A stretch of 35,229 bases of DNA, taken from assembly GCA_012961035.1 (NCBI GenBank), contig DUAC01000055.1:1-35229 (forward strand), in the 5' to 3' direction. The DNA comes from Acidimicrobiia bacterium. GTDB taxonomy: Bacteria; Actinomycetota; Acidimicrobiia; Acidimicrobiales; MedAcidi-G1. Made by a program: the position numbers and the translations under genes. How positions within the stretch are numbered: the first letter of the stretch is position 1; each line of letters begins with the position of its first letter. This document shows positions 31,809 through 35,229 of this stretch, piece after piece. The notes below the pieces were generated by a model. That model worked only from the letters and a program-made list of their open reading frames with translations, was not told the origin of the DNA and ran no database searches.

Positions 31809-32782
31809 TGAAGCTCGTCATCGCTCGGGTAGAGGACACCGATCCGCGCCCGGATCTCGTCTGTCAGTTCAGCCATCGCAAGGGACCAGGTCCACGGAAC
31901 CACTGCGCTCTCGCTCCTGCCGGCCTCCAGGCATCGAGCCGCCTCGAGAATCTGGTATTCGAAACCGTTGATGTCGTGTGGCTCGACAACTTCCTCCGCG
32001 CGACCACCCTCCACGGGGTCGAACACCATGCGCTCTGCACGCCAGAATTCCGGAATCTCCACGACTCCAGCAGAACCGACGACCCGGGCGGTCGGAGAGA
32101 GGTCGGCGTTGAGTGCCGACCTGAGATATGCCGATCCGCCTCCGGTGAATTCGGCAGTCAGGCTCAGGTAGGAGTCGACGCCACTGGCCGACAACTCCGC
32201 CTCTGCCTCGAACGAGACGGGCATGCAGTCGAACACCAACTCCGCCAGGGTCAGTGGGTAGATGCCGAGGTCGAGCAGGCTGCCTCCGGCCAACTCGGAA
32301 GACCAGAGTCGGTTGGTCGGCTGATACGGAGCGCTGAACCCGAATGCCGCCTCGACTGTTCGGATTTCGCCTAGCCGACCTTGATTGATCCACTCCCTGA
32401 GTCGTCGCAGAACCGGGAGGTGTCGGGTCCACATCGCCTCCATCAGGAATGCCCCGGACCCGCTAGCTGCGTCGAGCATCTGGCGGACCTGGGTGGCGTT
32501 CGCTGCCATCGGCTTCTCGCACAACACGGGAACTCCGGCCGGCAAGAGGGCCAGGGCAGCATCGCGATGTCCGCTGTGCGGCGTGGCAACGTAGACGGCG
32601 TCAACCTTGTCGACGAGGCCGGATGGATCGATGCCGGCTTGGCTGATTCCATGACCTGCAGCGAATGCAGCGACCCTCGAGGGATCGCGGCCGACGATGG
32701 CGACCACCTCGTGGCCGACACCCCTGGCTGCATCCAGGAACTTCGGGACGATTCTCCCGTGCCCCACAACCCCCCAACGCAT
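31805..32782 (-). CDS. Gfo/Idh/MocA family oxidoreductase
   Basis: 325 residues. The N-terminal Rossmann domain starts at once with WGVVGHGRIV (3-12), and the characteristic EKP motif is at 89-91 (CEKPMAAN), where K90 is the usual proton relay. The C-terminal alpha/beta domain has GGSLLDLGIYPL, typical of the trans-dihydrodiol dehydrogenase and glucose-fructose oxidoreductase branch. ATG 32782 overlaps the upstream stop by one base (TGATG), better than the TTG eight codons earlier. The likely reaction is NAD(P)-dependent oxidation or reduction of a sugar or cyclic polyol. Confidence 0.9.
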   Translation of the reverse strand: MRWGVVGHGRIVPKFLDAARGVGHEVVAIVGRDPSRVAAFAAGHGISQAGIDPSGLVDKVDAVYVATPHSGHRDAALALLPAGVPVLCEKPMAANATQVRQMLDAASGSGAFLMEAMWTRHLPVLRRLREWINQGRLGEIRTVEAAFGFSAPYQPTNRLWSSELAGGSLLDLGIYPLTLAELVFDCMPVSFEAEAELSASGVDSYLSLTAEFTGGGSAYLRSALNADLSPTARVVGSAGVVEIPEFWRAERMVFDPVEGGRAEEVVEPHDINGFEYQILEAARCLEAGRSESAVVPWTWSLAMAELTDEIRARIGVLYPSDDELQ

Positions 32783-33159
32783 CAAACCGGTCCCGCTCGG
32801 GACCAACCGTTCTCAGTCGAAGTGCCCTGGTGGAAGTCCATGACCCAGCCCATGTCCGTTCGATGCCAGATCCAACTTCGGTTCACTCGTCCTCCGTAGC
32901 ACTCGATCTGATCGGTGGCCAGCACGTGGGAGTCGCCCAGGTTCGTGCACCTGAAATCGTGCAAGGGAAGGACAGCATTGATCTCACCCACCTCGGCGTC
33001 GAGTACCTCACCTCGGTCGTAGCGGCGACCCGACAGTCCTAGCTCGAAGAAGTCCGACGCCAGGTGGGCGTCCATCCACTCACGATCTCCTCGGGTGTCC
33101 GAGCGCCACGTCCCTTCTTCGAGGCCCTGTAACTCCTCGAGGTCGGACCGTCTCAGCAC
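32782..33159 (-). CDS. SnoaL-like / DUF4440 nuclear transport factor 2 family protein
   Basis: 125 residues fitting one NTF2-like cone. Helices LEELQGLEEGTWRSD and REWMDAHLASDFFELG are followed by GRRYDRGEVL and then beta strands ending in WIWHRTDMGWVMDFHQGT, the usual DUF4440 pattern. Such proteins are small isomerases, hydrolases or binding proteins, and the pocket chemistry cannot be read here. Start GTG 33159 has no strong Shine-Dalgarno. It is the first gene of the operon with the Gfo/Idh/MocA oxidoreductase and the aldo/keto reductase. Confidence 0.78.
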   Translation of the reverse strand: MLRRSDLEELQGLEEGTWRSDTRGDREWMDAHLASDFFELGLSGRRYDRGEVLDAEVGEINAVLPLHDFRCTNLGDSHVLATDQIECYGGRVNRSWIWHRTDMGWVMDFHQGTSTENGWSRAGPV

Positions 33160-33300
33160 CCGGTCAGAATGTCACACTCGACTCCGACCCGCGCCCTGCC
33201 TCCTCACAGCGTGTCTCTGGCTGGAGTTGCGGTCCGGTGGTAGGGAACTCGGCTCCGGGCACGTCGGGCGCCGGGGTGGGACGGTCTCGGGGGCCGTGCC

Positions 33301-34722
33301 TCAGGCCTGGATGACGATCAGGCGTTCCTCTGTCATCTCGCGCACCGTGTAGGCGGGTCCCTCCCGGGTGTTGCCGGAGTCACGGATGCCGCCATAGGGC
33401 ATGTGGTCGGCCCTCCACGACGGCGACTCGTTGATCATCACGCCGCCGTACTCCAGGGCCTCGGCGGCCCGCAGGGCCCTGGCCAGGTCGTTGGTGAACA
33501 CGGCGGCCTGGAGGCCGTAGCTGCTGGCGTTGGCCCGGGTCAGGGCGTCCTCGAAGTCGGTGTAGGTGGCGATTCCCACCACCGGTCCGAACACCTCGAT
33601 GCAGCTCACCTTCATGTCGTCGGTGACGCCGGAGAGGATGGTGGGGGCCAGCACGCCGTCGACCATGGTGCCGCCGCAGACCAGGGTGGCGCCGGCCGCC
33701 GTGGCCTCGTCGATCCAGGAGGCCACCCGGTCGGTCTCGCTACCGTCGATGAGCGACGACAGGTCGGTCGCCGGGTCGGCGGGGTCGCCCACCTTCAGCG
33801 AGGCAGCCTCGGCGGCCATCGCCTCGGTGAAGGCCGTTGCGATGTCCTCGTGGACGTAGATCCGCTGCGTGGAGATGCAGGTCTGGCCGGAGTACCCGAA
33901 GGCGGCGCCCTTCAACTTGGCTGCGGCGACGGCCACGTCCACGTCGGGCTCGATGATGATCGGCGAGTTGTTGCCGAGCTCCAACGACACCTTCTTCTTC
34001 GGGGCGGTGGCCCGGATGTTCCAGCCGACGGGCGGCGATCCGGTGAAGGTGATCATGGCCACGTCGTCGTGTTCGACCATGTGGGCGGCGGTCCGGCCGG
34101 GGCAGGTGACGACGTTCAGCCAGCCGGGTGGAAGGCCGCATTCCTCGAGCAGCACCTCGGCCAGGCGGATGGCCGTCAACGGGGTGGCTGACGCCGGCTT
34201 CAGGACTACCGGGCACCCGGCTGCGATCGCGGGTGCGATCTTGTGGCAGACGAGGTTCAGGGGGAAGTTGAACGGCGAGATGGCTCCCACGACGCCGATG
34301 GGCACTCGCTTCACGAAGCCGGTCTTGCCTTCGCCCGCGGAGCTGGCGTCCATGGTGATCAGCTCGCCGCCCAGGGTGCGGGCCACCGCTGCAGCGAACC
34401 GGGCGGTGTCGACGGCACGGGCCGCCTCGCCACGCGCCGTGGTGATCGGCTTGGCGGACTCCGCCGAGATGCTCTGGGCGAATTCTTCGTGGTGGGCGGT
34501 GAGGGAATCGGCCAGCCGGTCCAGGATGGATGCCCGTTCGTGGGTCGGGATCACCCCGGCAGCCAGCGTGGCCCCGGCCGTGGCGATGGCGGAATCCAGA
34601 TGCGCGGTGGTGCCGGTGGGGACCGTGCCGAGCACCCGGCCGTTGTAGGGGGAGCGGACCTCGGTGGCCTCCTCGGCGTCGACCCGGTCTGCGCCGATGA
34701 TCATCAGGTGGTGTTCGCTCAT
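33301..34722 (-). CDS. NAD(P)-dependent aldehyde dehydrogenase
   Basis: 473 residues. The catalytic cysteine is C282 (GQTCISTQR), the general base E248 (LELGNN) and the oxyanion asparagine N152 (FNFPLN). The NAD-binding region has KPASATP and FTGSPPVG. The FGYSGQTC and ELGNN pattern is that of the lactaldehyde / glyceraldehyde-3-phosphate (GapN) / sulfoacetaldehyde branch rather than betaine aldehyde dehydrogenases. ATG 34722 is supported by GGAGG about seven bases upstream. It could oxidise aldehydes arising from the amine pathways in this window, such as succinic semialdehyde, but that is only inference. It is divergent from a second aldehyde dehydrogenase. Confidence 0.9.
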   Translation of the reverse strand: MSEHHLMIIGADRVDAEEATEVRSPYNGRVLGTVPTGTTAHLDSAIATAGATLAAGVIPTHERASILDRLADSLTAHHEEFAQSISAESAKPITTARGEAARAVDTARFAAAVARTLGGELITMDASSAGEGKTGFVKRVPIGVVGAISPFNFPLNLVCHKIAPAIAAGCPVVLKPASATPLTAIRLAEVLLEECGLPPGWLNVVTCPGRTAAHMVEHDDVAMITFTGSPPVGWNIRATAPKKKVSLELGNNSPIIIEPDVDVAVAAAKLKGAAFGYSGQTCISTQRIYVHEDIATAFTEAMAAEAASLKVGDPADPATDLSSLIDGSETDRVASWIDEATAAGATLVCGGTMVDGVLAPTILSGVTDDMKVSCIEVFGPVVGIATYTDFEDALTRANASSYGLQAAVFTNDLARALRAAEALEYGGVMINESPSWRADHMPYGGIRDSGNTREGPAYTVREMTEERLIVIQA

Positions 34723-34776
34723 TGGGGCCTCCGGGTCAGCAGGTCTTCCAGCGGCAACCTACACTGACCAGACTAC

Positions 34777-34788
34777 TTTGGACCCAAA
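34777..34788. promoter_or_regulatory. Palindrome between divergent aldehyde dehydrogenase genes
   Basis: TTTGG-AC-CCAAA sits in the 93-bp gap between the two divergent genes, in a locally AT-rich stretch that also contains AATATG at 34791-34796. Position and symmetry suit an operator for a local repressor, but no such regulator gene is seen within the window. Confidence 0.35.
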
Positions 34789-34815
34789 TGAATATGCAGC
34801 GGAAGGTTCCGTGGG

Positions 34816-35229
34816 ATGAGCGAGCGACAGCGGATCACCATCGCCGGGGTGTCGGTGTCGGTGGACCACTACGTCGGCGGACGACGGTTGTCGTCGCCGA
34901 CCACCTTCGAGGACCGTTCCCCCCTGGACTGGTCCACGGTCCTGGCTGAGGTCTCCGCTGGCGACTCGAGCGTCGCCGATGCGGCTGTTACGGCTGCTAC
35001 CGACGCCTTCGAGGGATGGGCGGCCCTCGGCCCAGCCGGCCGTGCTCCCCACCTCCGACGCCTTGCCGAGAAGATCGATGAGCGGGTGCCCGACATCGCC
35101 GCCGTCGAGTGCGTGGACATGGCTATGCGCCATGAGAGCCTCCGCAACCGGGTAATCGGGCGTGGCGCCCGCAACTTCCGGGCCTATGCGGACCTCGCCG
35201 AACAGCACGAGGAGCGGACCTGGTCGTCC
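34816..35229 (+). CDS. N-terminal part of a second aldehyde dehydrogenase (cut by window end)
   Basis: 138 codons are open from ATG 34816 to the window end without a stop. The sequence has the N-terminal aldehyde dehydrogenase pattern: VDHYVGGRRLSSP, EDRSPLDWSTVLAEV, AVTAATDAFEGWAALGPAGRAPHLRRLAEKI, and a later FRAYADLAEQH helix. This resembles the 5-carboxymethyl-2-hydroxymuconic semialdehyde dehydrogenase (HpaE) and betaine aldehyde dehydrogenase branch. Catalytic residues lie beyond the window, so activity cannot be judged. No strong Shine-Dalgarno is seen before ATG 34816. It is divergent from the aldehyde dehydrogenase at 33301-34722. Confidence 0.78.
   Translation, partial: MSERQRITIAGVSVSVDHYVGGRRLSSPTTFEDRSPLDWSTVLAEVSAGDSSVADAAVTAATDAFEGWAALGPAGRAPHLRRLAEKIDERVPDIAAVECVDMAMRHESLRNRVIGRGARNFRAYADLAEQHEERTWSS

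Overview
The window is GC-rich, gene-dense DNA with frequent GTG starts and many 1-4 nt start/stop overlaps. A mycoredoxin-like protein, a DevR/DosR-type regulator and an Excalibur-domain nuclease point to an actinobacterium. The mix of polyamine, amidase and CoxL-form-II genes would fit a heterotroph of the marine or soil Acidimicrobiia type, but that placement is inference. No tRNA, rRNA, CRISPR array, insertion sequence or phage gene was recognised.

Layout. (1) 1-4186: the end of an unidentified gene, a mycoredoxin-like protein, then a three-subunit molybdenum hydroxylase (small, large, medium; form II CoxL-like). (2) 4276-14364: a secreted HNH nuclease lipoprotein, two FAD amine oxidases, a divergent potABCD polyamine importer, a class III aminotransferase and an Lrp/AsnC regulator, together a polyamine uptake and catabolism cluster. 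(3) 14497-21255: a redox island. It holds a membrane-anchored cupredoxin, a Tat-exported Rieske protein, an arsenite-oxidase-like (AioA/IdrA-type) molybdoenzyme, a small two-helix membrane protein, a DevR/DosR-like response regulator and its PAS histidine kinase. Two paralogous receiver-like proteins lacking the phospho-acceptor aspartate lie at its ends. Four near-identical palindromes (GGGACCWWCGTCCC in one orientation), close to the mycobacterial DevR/DosR box, sit in its two divergent promoter regions. (4) 21294-24653: a ureohydrolase / MFS transporter / aminotransferase operon, probably for a guanidino compound. (5) 24755-29842: a methyltransferase, two paralogous amidases flanking an alpha/beta hydrolase, and a 5' remnant of a methyltransferase gene. 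(6) 29862-33159: a lower-GC block with an SDR and a three-gene SnoaL-like / Gfo-Idh-MocA / aldo-keto reductase operon. (7) 33301-35229: two divergent aldehyde dehydrogenases, the second cut by the window end.

The most interesting part is region 3. The regulator keeps the K-x2-K-N DNA-contact pattern of the DosR recognition helix, and the boxes have the DosR geometry (5+4+5). This suggests a hypoxia- or redox-controlled respiratory module built on an AioA-like enzyme of unknown substrate, with two pseudo-receiver proteins in the same regulon.
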